From Emcibacteraceae bacterium (lineage in GTDB: Bacteria; Pseudomonadota; Alphaproteobacteria; Sphingomonadales; Emcibacteraceae): 64,000 bases of DNA. The position numbers and the translations under genes were made by a program. The notes beneath the pieces were generated by a model that had not been told where the DNA came from, ran no database searches, and worked only from the letters and a program-made list of their open reading frames with translations. Numbering within the stretch: position 1 is the first letter of the stretch; every line of letters starts with the position of its first letter. The stretch spans positions 186,001-250,000 of the forward strand of contig JAJFIR010000053.1 of assembly GCA_021774795.1 (NCBI GenBank). The letters are read 5' to 3'. Positions 26,335-35,648 of the stretch are shown one piece after another.

Positions 26335-26886
26335 ATGAGACCGCAACTTGGAAAAGATAAAATATTGAATGCTGCCCTGCGCCTTTTTGCGCAAAAAGGT
26401 TATCACAGGACATCTATTGGCGATATTGCTGCCAGTGCTGGTGTAGCAAAAGGACTTATTTATAATTATTTTAAAAGTAAAGAAGATTTATTGCTCGAGA
26501 TAATTTCTAATGCCAGTCTCAAAATGATGAATATCGCGGATGGTATGTTTACGCAAAAAACATATCAGGCAAACTTACGTATTTTTTTGGACGGTTTTTT
26601 TAGCAACCTCATGAAGCACAAAAAATATTTCACTTTTCAAATAGGACTGATGTTTCAACCTGATTTAATGCCATTGGTTTCTCCTCTTTTGCATCAAAGG
26701 GCGGATACACTATTGGAATTGACCCAAAAAATGTTTGTGGGTAGTTCTGTAAAATCACCGGAAATGAGTGCGCGCCGTTTTATAAGTGAAATTGACGGTA
26801 TTACGCTGCATTATTTATCTATTTACAAAGATTATCCAATTTTGGCCATAAAAGAAGAGCTCTATAAAAACTACAAGGATTTATAA
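26335..26886 (+). CDS. TetR-family transcriptional regulator
   Basis: This 183-aa protein has the standard TetR N-terminus: ILNAALRLFAQKGYHRTSIG, DIAASAGVAKGLIYNYFKSK. The variable helical C-terminal domain is seen in about residues 60-180. The operator is just upstream. A GNAT-acetyltransferase gene follows by 2 bp, so the regulated unit probably includes it. The inducing ligand is unknown. Confidence 0.93.
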   Translation: MRPQLGKDKILNAALRLFAQKGYHRTSIGDIAASAGVAKGLIYNYFKSKEDLLLEIISNASLKMMNIADGMFTQKTYQANLRIFLDGFFSNLMKHKKYFTFQIGLMFQPDLMPLVSPLLHQRADTLLELTQKMFVGSSVKSPEMSARRFISEIDGITLHYLSIYKDYPILAIKEELYKNYKDL

Positions 26887-26888
26887 GA

Positions 26889-27683
26889 ATGTCACAATAT
26901 CAGTTTGAACAAGCACCGATTGAAGAATTTAAAGATGCGAAAGAACTATATCTTGCGAATTTAGCAGCACCTCTTGATGGTATGTGGGAAAGCGGATTTA
27001 TACCGCTGGCCGATCACTATCAAATTTCCCTAAATGGCGAAGTTGTCGGCTACTTAATCGTAAATGACGATAGATATTTACTTCAGTTTGATGCGCCGGA
27101 TCATCAGAGATCGGCTTTCGCTTCGGCCATTGAAGCACTCGGATTAAAAGGAGCGTTTACCAGTACCATCGAGCAACCTTATCTAGAAGTTGCGAGAGAA
27201 CATGAAATAAGTTCATCCTCGAACGCGCTTATGTACGGTGAATTTTCCCCGTTAAAATCTATGTTACCATTTGATCCGGGTGCCAGATTTATAAACATCT
27301 CATTGAACGGATTAGAGATGGCCATTCAGTTTGCCCATAAAACGCTTGGTGCAAACATTGAATGGCTGCGGGGGTATTATACGTTGCTTATTAACAGGGA
27401 CGAATTATTTGGACTATATTTGAACGGGGTTTTAATAGGCACAGGCGAACGCCGGGTTAGTGAAACACAAAAACCATATGCCGATATAGGAGTGATCGTT
27501 TCAAAAGAATATCGTGGTAAAGGAAACGCGACCAAAATATTAAAAACGCTGCGTCAATATTGTCATAAAAATAAATTGATACCGATATGTTCCACTGAAG
27601 TTGATAATAAAGCGGCGCGAAAGGCAATAGAAAACGCAGGTTTCAAAAGTAATAATCAAATTATTCAAATAAATTTCAAATAA
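26889..27683 (+). CDS. GNAT-family N-acetyltransferase
   Basis: This 264-aa protein has a C-terminal GNAT domain with the acetyl-CoA loop region (VSKEYRGKGNATKILKTL, R/Q-x-x-G-x-G/A type) and the ending ARKAIENAGF. The N-terminal half is a degenerate GNAT-like unit (GYLIVNDDRYLLQFDAP). Start is 2 bp past the TetR stop. It probably acetylates a small amine or protein; the substrate cannot be predicted. Confidence 0.83.
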   Translation: MSQYQFEQAPIEEFKDAKELYLANLAAPLDGMWESGFIPLADHYQISLNGEVVGYLIVNDDRYLLQFDAPDHQRSAFASAIEALGLKGAFTSTIEQPYLEVAREHEISSSSNALMYGEFSPLKSMLPFDPGARFINISLNGLEMAIQFAHKTLGANIEWLRGYYTLLINRDELFGLYLNGVLIGTGERRVSETQKPYADIGVIVSKEYRGKGNATKILKTLRQYCHKNKLIPICSTEVDNKAARKAIENAGFKSNNQIIQINFK

Positions 27684-27695
27684 GATTTCGGGAAT

Positions 27696-28124
27696 TTAAT
27701 TGTTTATGATGACCTGTCCTATCCAGTTCTGTGCGCGCCTTTCTAATCTTTCTTCTATGGTCTCACCGTCAAAAAGGGTATTAACTCCAGGTGTACTAAA
27801 TTTGTGATCAAGCATTGTTTTAATATTAATGACGGCATATTTTTTATTTTCAATCTCACTGATCGCCATCATGTCGACACCACACTTTCCGCATATGATA
27901 AATTCACAGGTTTTATGTCCAAATTGATAAAAGCTCACATCGTCGTGATTACCAATTTGTAATTCCAGCCTTCCTTCCGGATCAGAAATATAACTGGCCC
28001 CATGGCGCCGGCAAAAAGAACAGGAACACGTCCGGGGTGTGAATTCAGTTTCATTTTTAGCGGAGGTAAATACGAACTTGATATTTCCGCAGTGGCAATT
28101 TCCAATATATTTATTTTCAGTCAT
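27696..28124 (-). CDS. GFA/CENP-V-like zinc protein
   Basis: The ATG at 28124 gives a 142-aa protein of the glutathione-dependent formaldehyde-activating (GFA) superfamily. CHCGNIKF, TCSCSFCRRHGA and CGKCGVDMM supply the zinc-binding Cys sets. A GTG at 28139 overlaps the stop of the upstream gene (TAGTG) and is an alternative start. GFA-domain proteins are poorly characterised; glutathione adducts are one class of ligand. It is co-transcribed with the GH109-like gene. Confidence 0.87.
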   Translation of the reverse strand: MTENKYIGNCHCGNIKFVFTSAKNETEFTPRTCSCSFCRRHGASYISDPEGRLELQIGNHDDVSFYQFGHKTCEFIICGKCGVDMMAISEIENKKYAVINIKTMLDHKFSTPGVNTLFDGETIEERLERRAQNWIGQVIINN

Positions 28125-28138
28125 ATCTGTTTCTCGCA

Positions 28139-29521
28139 CTAGCTTACAATGCCAAGTGGTATATTATTTTTCCAGTTTCCTCGTGTAAAATCGGGGAAGT
28201 CAACTGATGTTGATCTTTTGCTCAAAGATTTTTCACTTAAATCAAACACTGCCGACCACGCCGCTGCGTCGTATACATCTTGGTCAAGCGGTTCGCCGTT
28301 TCTTAGGCAATATATCATCCGCCAGAACATAATAAAATCCATTCCCCCGTGACCGCCAACTTCGCTGGCTTCTTCGCCTACACGCTTATAGAGAGGGTGA
28401 TCATATTTTTCTAAATATGGTTCCATATTTTCGTCCCATTCGTGGAATTCTTCGTTGTCACCATCCAGAGCAATGCGGTTGGGGAACCCTGCGAACACAC
28501 CGTTAGTCCCCTGAATTAAATTATGACGGCTATAGGGGCGCGGCGTTGTCGTATCATGTTGAACCATAATGGTGCGACCATTAACGGTCTTAATCATGCT
28601 TGTGCTCATATCACCGTGTATATAACTTAGCTGATTACGTTCATGATCTTTGGCGAAATGTTTCTGCGCATAAAGAGCTCTGCCCTTAGCAGGAGAACTC
28701 ATGGAAGTGAGATAGTCAAAGCGATCACCCCTGTTAATATTCATATATTGCGCAATGGGCCCAAGGCCGTGTGTTGGATATAAATTACCAATATGTTTTG
28801 TATGCCAGCCCGTGCGCCAGAAGCCTGTGCTTTTTTCTGTGTCCATCATTTGCCATCTCAATGGATGAATATATGCCGCTTCACCGTGAAGGAGTTCGCC
28901 GAATAGGCCTTGACGTACCATATTTAAAACCATCAGTTCGTCGCGGCCATAATTGACATTTTCCATCATCATGCAATTTTTTTGAGTTTTTTCAGCGGTA
29001 TCAACAAGTTGCCAACATTCTTCGACTGTGACTGCCGCAGGCACTTCTACAAATGCATGTTTACCGGAATTCATAGCATCCACACACATGGGTGTATGAA
29101 ACCGCCATGGTGTCGAAATGATCACTATATCGATATCATCCCGGTCGAGCATCTTTTTATATTCGTTGTCACTGCCAACATATGTGGTGGGTGTCTCGTG
29201 TCCATTTTGTCTCAACCAAGTGACACTTTTTTCGGCATTTTCCGCTCGGGTATCACAGATGGCTTTTATCTCTGTGCCGTCTATTAAAGCCATCCTTTCG
29301 ACATGGCCCGAGCCGCGCTCACCCACGCCAATAAACCCTACTCTTACTTTGTCCATTTGGGGGGAAATTAATCCAAAAACGGATTGATTTGATGCGATGG
29401 CAGCTCGCGCATTATTCAGTATCAGGTCAGGGCTTGCAGATATCGCAGCACCCAAACCGGCGATTTTTAGAAATTCCCTTCTTTTATTGCCGGCCTTCAT
29501 TTTTGGATTGTCATATATCAC
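28139..29521 (-). CDS. GH109-like Gfo/Idh/MocA oxidoreductase with Tat-type signal
   Basis: [20 protein letters not shown] signal suggests Tat export. The Rossmann start [19 protein letters not shown] follows, with [60 protein letters not shown] and [13 protein letters not shown]. These are the landmarks of GH109 alpha-N-acetylgalactosaminidases, which use a bound NAD+ in a redox-elimination mechanism. Substrate could be an N-acetylated sugar, in line with the nearby sulfatase, though that link is speculative. The start may be the GTG at 29521 or the ATG at 29500. Confidence 0.87.
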   Translation of the reverse strand: MIYDNPKMKAGNKRREFLKIAGLGAAISASPDLILNNARAAIASNQSVFGLISPQMDKVRVGFIGVGERGSGHVERMALIDGTEIKAICDTRAENAEKSVTWLRQNGHETPTTYVGSDNEYKKMLDRDDIDIVIISTPWRFHTPMCVDAMNSGKHAFVEVPAAVTVEECWQLVDTAEKTQKNCMMMENVNYGRDELMVLNMVRQGLFGELLHGEAAYIHPLRWQMMDTEKSTGFWRTGWHTKHIGNLYPTHGLGPIAQYMNINRGDRFDYLTSMSSPAKGRALYAQKHFAKDHERNQLSYIHGDMSTSMIKTVNGRTIMVQHDTTTPRPYSRHNLIQGTNGVFAGFPNRIALDGDNEEFHEWDENMEPYLEKYDHPLYKRVGEEASEVGGHGGMDFIMFWRMIYCLRNGEPLDQDVYDAAAWSAVFDLSEKSLSKRSTSVDFPDFTRGNWKNNIPLGIVS

Positions 29522-29781
29522 TTTAATTGTCCTTATTAGTTTTCAGGAATGAGGATACAGTATATTTATGTTTATATTTTAGAAAAATGTAAAGCTTGGA
29601 CAATAAAAACTCCAGCGACGCGGACCTAGCCTCGATGGCCTTAACCAAGCAACAAAATGAGCCTTGATGATGACAATTTGAAAGATTCTGCATTAATATT
29701 TGATAAGCTGCTGGACAGTATAGGATTGAAAAAAGCTCAAAAACTTTACTGCCAAGCAAGGCAAACGCCCATAAGCACTTA

Positions 29782-30045
29782 CTAATGGTCGCCTATAGAT
29801 GCTTTCCGGAGCTGATTGAGGATTCTAAAAATCGCTTCGTTGCGTTCCGGCGTGATAGCAACGTCCGCTCTAAGCGATAAGACTTCAAGCATCTTGTTGG
29901 CGTTGTCAAAAGTCTGTCGGATATGGTCGAGGGACTTCGGGTTAGTATCGACCATAGTGACGCAAAGGCTTGTGAATAAGGTTTGTAAAACTATATTTCC
30001 TACCGTTAGGTTCTCAATCTCTTGCCCTAATAGTTCTCTAGTCAT
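29782..30045 (-). CDS. Small helical hypothetical protein
   Basis: The ATG at 30045 has GGAG upstream and gives 87 aa without signal peptide. It is predicted to be alpha-helical and soluble (LLGQEIENLTVGNIVLQTLF then DHIRQTFDNANKMLEVLSLR). No family is recognised. It stands alone. Confidence 0.62.
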   Translation of the reverse strand: MTRELLGQEIENLTVGNIVLQTLFTSLCVTMVDTNPKSLDHIRQTFDNANKMLEVLSLRADVAITPERNEAIFRILNQLRKASIGDH

Positions 30046-30264
30046 AGGAATCTCCACAAAGAAAAGAAGTATTACATGAAAGGGTGATTTGATCAATCAG
30101 TGATAAATCCTAATAAACTAAAAAAATCAAATAATCAGGTTCCCATTTGAGGACCTTTTTTTCGGTAATAGGAGTAAGTTTTTCGAAGTTCATGCTTATT
30201 ACTCCAGTGCAATATGTGGTTAGTACAAGGAAGGGGAAATGTTATCCCTGTAAAGAGGCATTGT

Positions 30265-30348
30265 ATGGTGGAAAATATAAGAAGATTTCGAACTTTATTG
30301 AGTAAAACGCCACCCAGTAACAATAAAGACCTAGCCTTAAAAAGCTAA
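30265..30348 (+). CDS. Possible 27-aa peptide
   Basis: ATG at 30265 has AGAGG six bases upstream. The open frame reads MVENIRRFRTLLSKTPPSN... and stops inside the terminator stem at 30325-30354. Strong ribosome site and terminator support expression; the basic, short product and lack of any comparison keep confidence low. It could be a leader peptide without a partner. Confidence 0.25.
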   Translation: MVENIRRFRTLLSKTPPSNNKDLALKS

Positions 30349-30354
30349 GTCTTT
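30325..30354 (-). terminator. Terminator of tRNA-Arg
   Basis: AAAGACCTAGC and GCTAAGTCTTT form an 11-bp stem with one mismatch around CTTAAAAA. Read on the minus strand it is 9 bases after the tRNA and ends in TTTATTGTT. It may also serve the plus strand, where TTTGTTTT follows. Confidence 0.6.
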
Positions 30355-30362
30355 GTTTTGAA

Positions 30363-30439
30363 TGGCGCGCTTGGGAAGATTCGAACTCCCGACCCCTTGA
30401 TTCGTAGTCAAGTACTCTATCCAGCTGAGCTACAAGCGC
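30363..30439 (-). tRNA. tRNA-Arg (ACG)
   Basis: The minus strand folds as a 77-nt tRNA with encoded CCA. The acceptor stem is GCGCTTG/CAAGCGC, the D-arm GCTCAGCTGGATAGAGT, and the anticodon stem CTTGA/TCAAG with loop CTACGAA (anticodon ACG, wobble A to inosine). The T-arm is GTCGGGAGTTCGAATCTTCC. It reads CGU, CGC and CGA. Confidence 0.97.
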
Positions 30440-30616
30440 TAATCATTCAAAATGCGTGAGGCAAACTACTCATAACCGTGGCCTATTGCAAGTCTCATTT
30501 TATTTTAATCGGAGTTTTTTTTTCTAATATATCTGAGGAGTCTGCTTGTTCTTGAATTGGCCATGATTTACAGTGGATGATAATTGAAAGAAGTTTTATT
30601 TTCTTACGAGTGAAAA

Positions 30617-31159
30617 ATGTCGAATAAATCTATGCTAAACAATATGTTAAAGATTAATATGGGTGTATTATTCTCTTTGGGATTGATGGGGTGTGCGTCA
30701 AATAATTCTGAAGATTGGCCAACAATGCAAGCGGATAGTTTATGGCAGCAATTGGAGGAGGGTCAAAATGATGGCACTATTTCAAATGGTAATATGACAG
30801 TAACAGAGCAAGATGCGAATCTTTCGATGCCAGCCATCCAAGAGTCCAGCTTATCTTTACCGGATATTAGGGTGAGTTTAAGTGAAATAGCGCGCGATCT
30901 ACCCATTCACGCAGAAAATATTGCTAAATCCCTACAAGAATTTGAAGATGCCGTTGAAGCGGATAAAGCACTTCACTGGCGCGGCGTTGAAATAGAAAAA
31001 TCAAGATTAAATGACAGAATGGGACGACTAAGAGAAATTCAACGTCAAATTTCTAACAAGCCTTCGGCGTCAAATGAACTAAGAATGGCGTCTGCTTTGT
31101 TGAGCCGTGCAGAAAGAATGATGCCTGATCAATATTATGATCTCGCAGGCCGGCAATGA
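30617..31159 (+). CDS. Hypothetical lipoprotein
   Basis: This 180-aa product has a lipoprotein signal with lipobox LMGC near residue 26. An Asn/Gln-rich linker and a helical C-terminal half with heptad-like character (LPDIRVSLSEIARDLPIHAE, HWRGVEIEKSRLNDRMGRLR) follow. No family is recognised. A membrane-anchored periplasmic protein that forms a coiled coil is the inference. Separate from neighbours. Confidence 0.68.
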   Translation: MSNKSMLNNMLKINMGVLFSLGLMGCASNNSEDWPTMQADSLWQQLEEGQNDGTISNGNMTVTEQDANLSMPAIQESSLSLPDIRVSLSEIARDLPIHAENIAKSLQEFEDAVEADKALHWRGVEIEKSRLNDRMGRLREIQRQISNKPSASNELRMASALLSRAERMMPDQYYDLAGRQ

Positions 31160-31222
31160 CTATATCGAGGTTAATTGATTAATCTATTATGGACATGAGA
31201 AATAAACCGTCACGGAGTAACA

Positions 31223-31627
31223 ATGATGACTAAGGCGATGATTAAGGCTATCGATATAAATGAAGAACTTTCAAAAACAGAATTTCTTGAAGGACGATTG
31301 CCGGACACGCCAGACGAACTACTAAATAAAGCTTTCACGACTTTATCGTCATACGATAGCGGCGGTGTTTTTACAGGGCGTTATAGCGGTGACAGCCCTT
31401 GGGAACGCCACACCATGGGGGATGAGCTGGTTCATATTTTAGAGGGCCAGACAAAGCTTACGATTTTGACTGAAACGGGTACAAAGATACTCGATCTAAA
31501 GGCAGGAATGCTTTGCGTAGTACCAAAAGGATTATGGCACCGATTTAACGCGCCAGACAGTGTAACTGTTTTATCAGTAACACCGCAGCCTACTGAGCAT
31601 TCTGTCGAAGAAGATCCAAGAGGTTAA
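31223..31627 (+). CDS. Single-domain cupin protein
   Basis: This 134-aa protein has a cupin fold: the first metal motif sits in SPWERHTMGDELVHILEG and the second in PKGLWHRFNAP. Start ATG has GGAG five bases upstream. Its stop overlaps the convergent histidine kinase stop by four bases. Cytosolic; substrate unknown. Confidence 0.85.
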   Translation: MMTKAMIKAIDINEELSKTEFLEGRLPDTPDELLNKAFTTLSSYDSGGVFTGRYSGDSPWERHTMGDELVHILEGQTKLTILTETGTKILDLKAGMLCVVPKGLWHRFNAPDSVTVLSVTPQPTEHSVEEDPRG

Positions 31628-33030
31628 TCAGCTTGGCTAAAAGGTAATGTTATCCGGAAAGTACTGCCTTTTGCACTGCTTTCCAGTAATTCCAGTTTTC
31701 CACCATGTGCCGCAATGATCTCACGAGATATTGCAAGTCCTAAGCCCGCACCGCCCTGGCTACCGGTTTTAAACGGTTGAAATAAATTGTCTTTTATTTT
31801 ATCGGGTATTCCGGGCCCGCTGTCGATGACATCAATGAGCACTTTATCGTCTTCCGTAAAACTCTGTACAGTGATGGTGCCTACATTTACAATGGCTTGT
31901 ATGGCGTTGCGGCAAAGATTCATAAATACGCGAAATATCTGGTCATTGTCAGCACTTATTTCGAATTCGGGCGGTATTTTATTAATCAGCCGAATGTGAC
32001 CGTTTTCCATGAGCCCTAACGACGTTGATACGTCGTCTATCAATATGTTCAGGTCAACAGATTGTATGTTAGGGGTTTCAATTTCCCCGCCTCCATACTG
32101 AAGGGTGTTTTCACAAAGCCTGATGGCACGGTCCAGAGATTTAACAAATCGCGGGGCTAATTTCTGGACGATCGGATTATCTATGGTTGATAAATGATCA
32201 GATACAAGTTGAACGCTGGCTAACATATTGCGCAAATCATGATTAATATTACTTATTGCACTACCAAGTTTTGCTAAATGATTTTTTTGGTTTAATGCTT
32301 TGCGGATGTCGTCTTGCATCGCGGAAAGTTCACTCATCACCACGCCTATTTCATCATGTCGATCTTCCGCTTGGAATGTCTTGGTTAAATCTTCTGGTGC
32401 TTTGCGAAATGCTATCATATTTTCGGTGATTTTTTTAACAGGGCGCACCAACAAATTCGATAAGCTGTAATAAAGCAATATTGCGGTAAAAAAAGATATT
32501 ATGATTGTAAATAAAACAATATTGCGCGAATAAACATACATGTCATGGCGTAACAATTCCTCGTTAAAGCTGATCATAATATCTTCCGAAGTCGAGGTGG
32601 CACCGAATCCCGTAACCTCAATAATATAGTGGTCTTCCTGCAATCGAGCGAGAGTTGTGAAAGCATCTTTAATTGAATTCCATGCTGATAAATTTCTCAT
32701 ATCAAATCGCTCGGATATTGTAAATTCATCAGTAGCAAAGAGTGCCTGTTGGTTATCTTCATCCAACTTTCGCACGATTGAATAGGTTTCGGTGGATGAT
32801 AACAATTCATCGGCAAGCATCCGGCTAACCATATAGTCCGGCGCGGCTTCGATCACCAGAATTGCGATATTTCCTTCGGCTAATTTTTGTTCGATCCATG
32901 TTTTGCGAAAATTCGCTACTGACGGTACATAAATCAAGATTTCTGCAATGAGCACAAAGACCATTGTCAACAGCAAAAGCCGTGTCGATAAGCTTTCTTT
33001 AATCGATATATTTTTATTAATACTCGTCAT
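31624..33030 (-). CDS. Membrane sensor histidine kinase
   Basis: This 468-aa protein has two membrane helices (about residues 18-38 and 176-195) that bound a periplasmic sensing domain of about 135 aa. A HAMP linker follows, with the H-box in NINHDLRNMLASVQL, N-box NLCRNAIQAI, G1 DSGPGIPD and G2 GAGLGLAIS. It is the last gene of TVP38-flavoprotein-kinase, read leftward and 2 bp after the flavoprotein. No response regulator is adjacent. Confidence 0.93.
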   Translation of the reverse strand: MTSINKNISIKESLSTRLLLLTMVFVLIAEILIYVPSVANFRKTWIEQKLAEGNIAILVIEAAPDYMVSRMLADELLSSTETYSIVRKLDEDNQQALFATDEFTISERFDMRNLSAWNSIKDAFTTLARLQEDHYIIEVTGFGATSTSEDIMISFNEELLRHDMYVYSRNIVLFTIIISFFTAILLYYSLSNLLVRPVKKITENMIAFRKAPEDLTKTFQAEDRHDEIGVVMSELSAMQDDIRKALNQKNHLAKLGSAISNINHDLRNMLASVQLVSDHLSTIDNPIVQKLAPRFVKSLDRAIRLCENTLQYGGGEIETPNIQSVDLNILIDDVSTSLGLMENGHIRLINKIPPEFEISADNDQIFRVFMNLCRNAIQAIVNVGTITVQSFTEDDKVLIDVIDSGPGIPDKIKDNLFQPFKTGSQGGAGLGLAISREIIAAHGGKLELLESSAKGSTFRITLPFSQAD

Positions 33031-33032
33031 TT

Positions 33033-34448
33033 TTACCCCAAAAATGATAATAGTTTCACAATTTTTCTCGTTCTATCACTAAATAGTGACGCGCTATAAT
33101 AGCTGGATGCTGCTCTTTTACTCACTTCCCCTAATGTTGGATATGGGCTTATAACATTTGCCATTGAACCTATTTTTAGACCTTCATTGATGGCCAGAGT
33201 CCATGGCGCAAGAAGCTCGTCTGCGCTTTTGCCGACAATTGAAGCACCTAATATCTGGCCCTTTTTCGATGTGATCACTTTAACAATACCTTTTGTTGAA
33301 AGAGTGGCACGTGCTCTGTCATTTTCGCCGTAAGTCCATTTTACGACGGTATAGTTATCGCCGTTTCTTTCTTTGGCGGCCGTCTCACTTAAACCAACGC
33401 TTGCCAGCTCCGGTGATGTGTATGTCGCATGGGGGAGTGCTTTATAGTCTGCTTTTGCCCAAAACATGCCAAATACAATCCGTCTTATTATTATGCCAGC
33501 GTCATATCCGGCCTTATGTGTAAAACCCGCGCCTCCTACAACGTCACCGATCGCATAAATGGATTTATTGGTTGTGCGAAGGTTTGCGCCAACTTTTATA
33601 CCAAATCTCGAAAATTCAACTTTCGCATTTTCCAGATTTAAGTTTTCGATATTGGGTTTGCGGCCCGTCGCCACTAGCAGATGAGACCCTTTTATTGTAT
33701 CATTTTCAAGCTCAACGCTTATCTGCTGATTTGCGTGACTGATATTTTGGATACCAACCTTATCTCTTAAGATTATGCCTTCTTTTCTAAGGCTGTCTAA
33801 TAATATTTCCACAAGCTCCGGATCATCATTTTCCATAAACGCGAGTGCCACTACTGTTACCTTCACACCAAGCCGCGCATGAGCTTGTGCCATTTCCAGT
33901 CCAATAGGACCACCACCGATTATTATCAAATGTTCTGGAGCAGATTTTAGATTGAAAATTGTTTCATTGGTTAAGTAGGGTACGCCACTGAGCCCCGGGA
34001 TTGGAGGAACGCTTGGAGATGATCCAGTGGAAACGACAAATCGTTTTGCTTTGATTAATGTATCGCCCGCTCTTAACGTGTTTTCGTTTTCGAAGCGACC
34101 GTATTCCTGAATGACTTTTACACCAAGCTCTTCAAATCGCTCGACCGAATCGTGTGGTGCGATACCAGCGATAACAGAGTGGACATGGGCATGTACTTCG
34201 CAATAATTAATTTTTGGGTCATGCGGTGTAATTCCAAAGGGTTTTGATGACCGCATATTTTGAGCGGCATTGCCAGATGCAATAAGGGCCTTTGATGGCA
34301 CACAACCATAATTAAGGCAGTCTCCTCCCATTTTCCCCCCTTCAACCAATACGGTGTCTTTGCCAAGTTGGGCGGCTCCAGACGCGACACTCAATCCGCC
34401 GCTTCCGCCGCCGATAACGCAAATATCAGTACGTATAGTGGTTGTCAT
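33033..34448 (-). CDS. Class I pyridine nucleotide-disulfide oxidoreductase (MerA/Lpd-like)
   Basis: This 471-aa flavoprotein has the FAD motif VIGGGSGGLSVASG, the redox pair CLNYGCVPSKAL and the NAD motif GGGPIGLEMAQAHARLG. The C-terminal dimerisation domain includes ATYTSPELASVG. The layout is that of dihydrolipoamide dehydrogenase/mercuric reductase relatives, without the N-terminal or C-terminal Cys extensions of MerA. Its start overlaps the TVP38 stop (ATGA). The TVP38-flavoprotein pairing recurs in many bacteria; the electron acceptor is unknown. Confidence 0.92.
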   Translation of the reverse strand: MTTTIRTDICVIGGGSGGLSVASGAAQLGKDTVLVEGGKMGGDCLNYGCVPSKALIASGNAAQNMRSSKPFGITPHDPKINYCEVHAHVHSVIAGIAPHDSVERFEELGVKVIQEYGRFENENTLRAGDTLIKAKRFVVSTGSSPSVPPIPGLSGVPYLTNETIFNLKSAPEHLIIIGGGPIGLEMAQAHARLGVKVTVVALAFMENDDPELVEILLDSLRKEGIILRDKVGIQNISHANQQISVELENDTIKGSHLLVATGRKPNIENLNLENAKVEFSRFGIKVGANLRTTNKSIYAIGDVVGGAGFTHKAGYDAGIIIRRIVFGMFWAKADYKALPHATYTSPELASVGLSETAAKERNGDNYTVVKWTYGENDRARATLSTKGIVKVITSKKGQILGASIVGKSADELLAPWTLAINEGLKIGSMANVISPYPTLGEVSKRAASSYYSASLFSDRTRKIVKLLSFLG

Positions 34449-35146
34449 GTGATTTTTTGACCTCTCAATTTTTTATAGGCAATCGGTACCAATGAAATAA
34501 AGCCCAGTGCCGCGAGTGGCAGCAAAATTTCCGGCGTGATGAGCGTATCTAAATCCGGCGTGTTTCCTTGCTCAATGATGTATCCAATACCGTTACCGAT
34601 GCTAGCGAATATAAATGTGCCTGGCATAATGCCGATAAAAGTTGTTACGATGAAAACCCGCGTACTAACCCCCATAAAGGCGGGAACCAGATTAATTGCG
34701 AAGAACGGGAAAAGTGGAACCAACCGCAAAAACAACATATAACTAATCACGTTTTCATTAAATCCGTCGCTCATCTTTTTAAGCCAAGGACCGGCACGTT
34801 CTTTTAAAAAGTCATTTAACGCGTACCGCGCCGCCAAAAATACTAACGTCGCCCCCACGGTCGCCGATATCACAACAATCGTTCCGGATATCCATGTTCC
34901 AAGTAACGCACCGTAGAATATTGAAAGAATAGAAGCACCGGGAATAGAAAAAGCCACTGATACAGCATAGACAACTGCGAAAATCAGCAAACTTAAAGCC
35001 ATTTGTTCGTCGATGTATGTTTTTAAAAGACCATAATTTTCACCAATTACCTCGAAAGATAATAATTTATGAATATCAAAATATATTGCCACTCCAAGTC
35101 CTCCGATTAAGATTGCCATGGGAATAAAACGTTTGATGTCCATCAT
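34445..35146 (-). CDS. TVP38/TMEM64-family (VTT-domain) membrane protein
   Basis: This 233-aa protein has about six membrane helices and the VTT/SNARE-associated signature: SIPGASILSIFYGALLGTW, then FLRLVPLFPFFAINLVPAF and FIGIMPGTFIFASIGNGIG. VTT-domain proteins, including DedA relatives, are linked to lipid transport across the bilayer. First gene of a three-gene operon with the MerA/Lpd-like flavoprotein and the histidine kinase. Confidence 0.93.
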   Translation of the reverse strand: MMDIKRFIPMAILIGGLGVAIYFDIHKLLSFEVIGENYGLLKTYIDEQMALSLLIFAVVYAVSVAFSIPGASILSIFYGALLGTWISGTIVVISATVGATLVFLAARYALNDFLKERAGPWLKKMSDGFNENVISYMLFLRLVPLFPFFAINLVPAFMGVSTRVFIVTTFIGIMPGTFIFASIGNGIGYIIEQGNTPDLDTLITPEILLPLAALGFISLVPIAYKKLRGQKIT

Positions 35147-35321
35147 AATGCCTTTCAGTATTCACTAAATTATAATAATAAACTCAATATCTAATTTTAC
35201 TTTAATTGATTTTCGGATATTGACCTATATATAAATTATTGAAAGTAAACTTGTGTCACAGATGTGTGATGGTCTGTGAATTTTTGTTTAATAAAATCCT
35301 GAAATTTTGATGTTACTGGCA

Positions 35322-35350
35322 TTGACTTATTACACTGTACCTATTATACA
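35322..35350 (+). promoter_or_regulatory. Sigma-70-type promoter of rpmH
   Basis: TTGACT at 35322-35327 and TATACA at 35345-35350 are 17 bp apart, a good vegetative promoter 84 bp before the rpmH start. Confidence 0.65.
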
Positions 35351-35433
35351 CCCGTTCTCATAAACATAAGCCATTCTTAAGGGTTTGGCAGATTATTAAT
35401 TTTAGCGCCTTTATTGGCATTTGGAGTAGTCCA

Positions 35434-35568
35434 GTGAAACGTACATATCAACCAAGTGTTCTGGTTCGTAAGCGCCGTCACGGCTTCCGTTCGCGCTCTG
35501 CGACAGTTGGTGGACGTCGTGTTCTTGCTGCCCGCCGTGCGAAAGGACGTAAACGTTTATCAGCGTAA
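35434..35568 (+). CDS. rpmH: 50S ribosomal protein L34
   Basis: GTG-start frame of 44 codons giving a highly basic protein ([20 protein letters not shown] ... GRKRLSA), the canonical L34 length and sequence. GGAG lies nine bases upstream (35423-35426). It is the first gene of rpmH-rnpA-yidD-yidC-engB-argB and is separated from rnpA by a hairpin with a T-run. Confidence 0.97.
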   Translation: MKRTYQPSVLVRKRRHGFRSRSATVGGRRVLAARRAKGRKRLSA

Positions 35569-35600
35569 TGTTACTGATGAACGTATAAATACGTAATTTA

Positions 35601-35634
35601 AAACCGGTCCTTTTAATGAGAGACCGGTTTTTTT
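35601..35634 (+). terminator. Terminator/attenuator between rpmH and rnpA
   Basis: AAACCGGTC and GACCGGTTT form a perfect 9-bp stem with a 12-base loop, followed by TTTT. It should reduce read-through into rnpA and so keep L34 in excess over the RNase P protein. Confidence 0.85.
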
Positions 35635-35648
35635 GTGGAATTATTACC

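Larger units (their letters stand above)
30046..30362. other. Gap between the small helical gene and tRNA-Arg, 317 bp
   Basis: Holds the minus-strand promoter for the upstream gene, an inverted repeat (GGAGTAA at about 30171 and TTACTCC at about 30197), a 27-codon plus-strand open frame and the tRNA terminator. No longer gene is seen. Confidence 0.5.

Noticed and set aside
29657-29785. Plus-strand 42-codon frame (MSLDDDNLKDSALIFDKLLD...)
   Set aside because: Plausible amphipathic peptide, but there is no ribosome site, and it overlaps the end of the minus-strand small gene.
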